Shown: piece after piece, positions 63,472 to 64,000 of the stretch
Position numbering within the stretch: position 1 is the first letter of the stretch
Layout of the letters: each line of letters begins with the position of its first letter
Assembly: GCF_900182915.1 (NCBI RefSeq)
Contig: NZ_FXUG01000003.1
Location: 372,001-436,000, forward strand
Reading direction: 5' to 3'
Length of the DNA stretch: 64,000 nucleotides
From: Neorhodopirellula lusitana
Lineage (GTDB): Bacteria > Planctomycetota > Planctomycetia > Pirellulales > Pirellulaceae
Program-made: the position numbers and the translations under genes
The notes under the pieces: model-generated
Told to the model about the DNA's origin: nothing
What the model saw: only the letters and a program-made list of their open reading frames with translations
Databases searched by the model: none

Positions 63472-64000
63472 TCAAATAGTTTGAAAAGTCTTGGAAGACT
63501 TGCTATCGCTGTAATACGCTTTGTGCGATTCACCGTAGCCATAGCCATAAGCATCCGCGTCATAGCTTCCTGTGTACCCATAACTGGTGTCTTTGGTCTG
63601 GTAGCCATTCACCAGAATGGCACCCACTTCACCACCGCTCTGACGGAGAATCGTGGCGGCTCGCATCGCCGCTTTTCTTCCGTTTTTGACGATACGGACG
63701 GCAAGCAAGATATTGTCAACCTCTTCGGAGACAATGGCAGCATCGGACACGGCGAGTACCGGTGGTGTGTCGACGATAATGAAGTCGAACTTGTCTTTCC
63801 ATACATTCAAGAGCTGCGAAAATTTCTCGGACTGCAAGAGTTCAGACGGGTTCGGCGGAACCGCCCCTGCCGAGACCGCGAAAAGATTTTTGTTGACGGT
63901 TGTTTGCACCACGTCGGTAGGTTCGCATTCGCCCATGAGAACATCGGCAAATCCCAGATCACCCTCAAGATGGAGTAATCGGCCGACACGTGGCTTCCGC
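63472..64000 (-). CDS. BY-kinase (Wzc/CpsD-type) C-terminal part
   Basis: Open at the right edge, so 5' part and any membrane domain are outside. The readable residues begin ...RKPRVGRLLHLEGDLGFADVL (Walker A' relative region) and contain Walker B FDFIIVDTPPVLAVSDA, typical of bacterial tyrosine kinases of polysaccharide synthesis. The C-terminus has a tyrosine cluster (YGYTGSYDADAYGYGYGE, then KAYYSDSK), the autophosphorylation tail. It would act with a Wzz-type protein to control export and polymerisation; the Wzz-like protein at 30880 lacks a kinase domain. A 12-base gap separates it from the alternative TTG start of the dehydratase. Confidence 0.88.
   Translation of the reverse strand, partial: RKPRVGRLLHLEGDLGFADVLMGECEPTDVVQTTVNKNLFAVSAGAVPPNPSELLQSEKFSQLLNVWKDKFDFIIVDTPPVLAVSDAAIVSEEVDNILLAVRIVKNGRKAAMRAATILRQSGGEVGAILVNGYQTKDTSYGYTGSYDADAYGYGYGESHKAYYSDSKSSKTFQTI

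Noticed and set aside
1-64000. tRNA, rRNA, CRISPR arrays and insertion sequences
   Set aside because: Looked for cloverleaf-type ends, rRNA-like stretches, regularly spaced direct repeats of 25-40 bases and transposase motifs; none recognised. Absence is not proven without a search.

Overview
The window reads as chromosomal DNA of a Rhodopirellula/Pirellula-type planctomycete. Evidence: a planctomycete/verrucomicrobium-type bacterial microcompartment (BMC) locus; families that are expanded in this phylum (DUF1559, DUF1080, BBP7 beta-barrel, a giant secreted protein with the FERLEDRRLLA N-terminal motif and a dockerin); an LptD-type outer-membrane protein; many TTG/GTG starts; and dispersed palindromic repeats in gaps. 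All assignments are from reading the sequence; no database search was run.

Layout. 1-5045: 3' part of a large AAA-type 'DNA repair ATPase'. 5489-14351: a compact BMC operon. It encodes a DeoR regulator, PduL, two BMC-H hexamers, acetate kinase, three BMC-V pentamers, a CoA-acylating aldehyde dehydrogenase, a conserved-looking protein of unknown role, a class II sugar-phosphate aldolase and a malate/lactate-type dehydrogenase. Together they would cleave fuculose- or rhamnulose-1-phosphate to DHAP and lactaldehyde and oxidise the aldehyde via acyl-CoA and acyl-phosphate to acid plus ATP inside a protein shell. 14674-18584 (minus): a DgkA-type lipid kinase and an LptD-like protein. 18741-19859: two small secreted cysteine-containing proteins, one a strikingly regular CxC repeat. 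20003-26122: DUF1080 protein, UvrA-like protein and DUF1559 protein.

26303-32700 (minus): a five-gene exopolysaccharide operon (Wzz-like protein, sugar transferase, GT4 transferase, polysaccharide deacetylase, WecG/TagA transferase). 33032-37245: methyltransferase, ThyA, HisA, a small membrane protein and TrkA. 37246-37690: an array of dispersed repeats. 37691-41875: a HyuA-HyuB fusion whose linker carries the same kinds of repeats. 41925-44541: DegT/AHBA aminotransferase and a BBP7-type outer-membrane protein. 44542-46181: a long stretch with no convincing gene. 46182-54092: a 2636-residue surface protein with RTX-like, FG-GAP-like, beta-helix and dockerin segments.

54231-64000: a second polysaccharide cluster with PglC-like phosphoglycosyl transferase, sulfotransferase, GT4 transferase, GNAT/FemAB-like protein, Wzy-like protein, hexapeptide acetyltransferase, Wzx flippase, PglF/CapD-type dehydratase and the C-terminal part of a BY-kinase. 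Part of it looks more AT-rich than the rest. The most interesting items for follow-up are the BMC locus with its unknown component and its GCTAANN heptamer arrays, the CxC-repeat secreted protein, and the repeat elements that appear to have entered the HyuA-HyuB linker.
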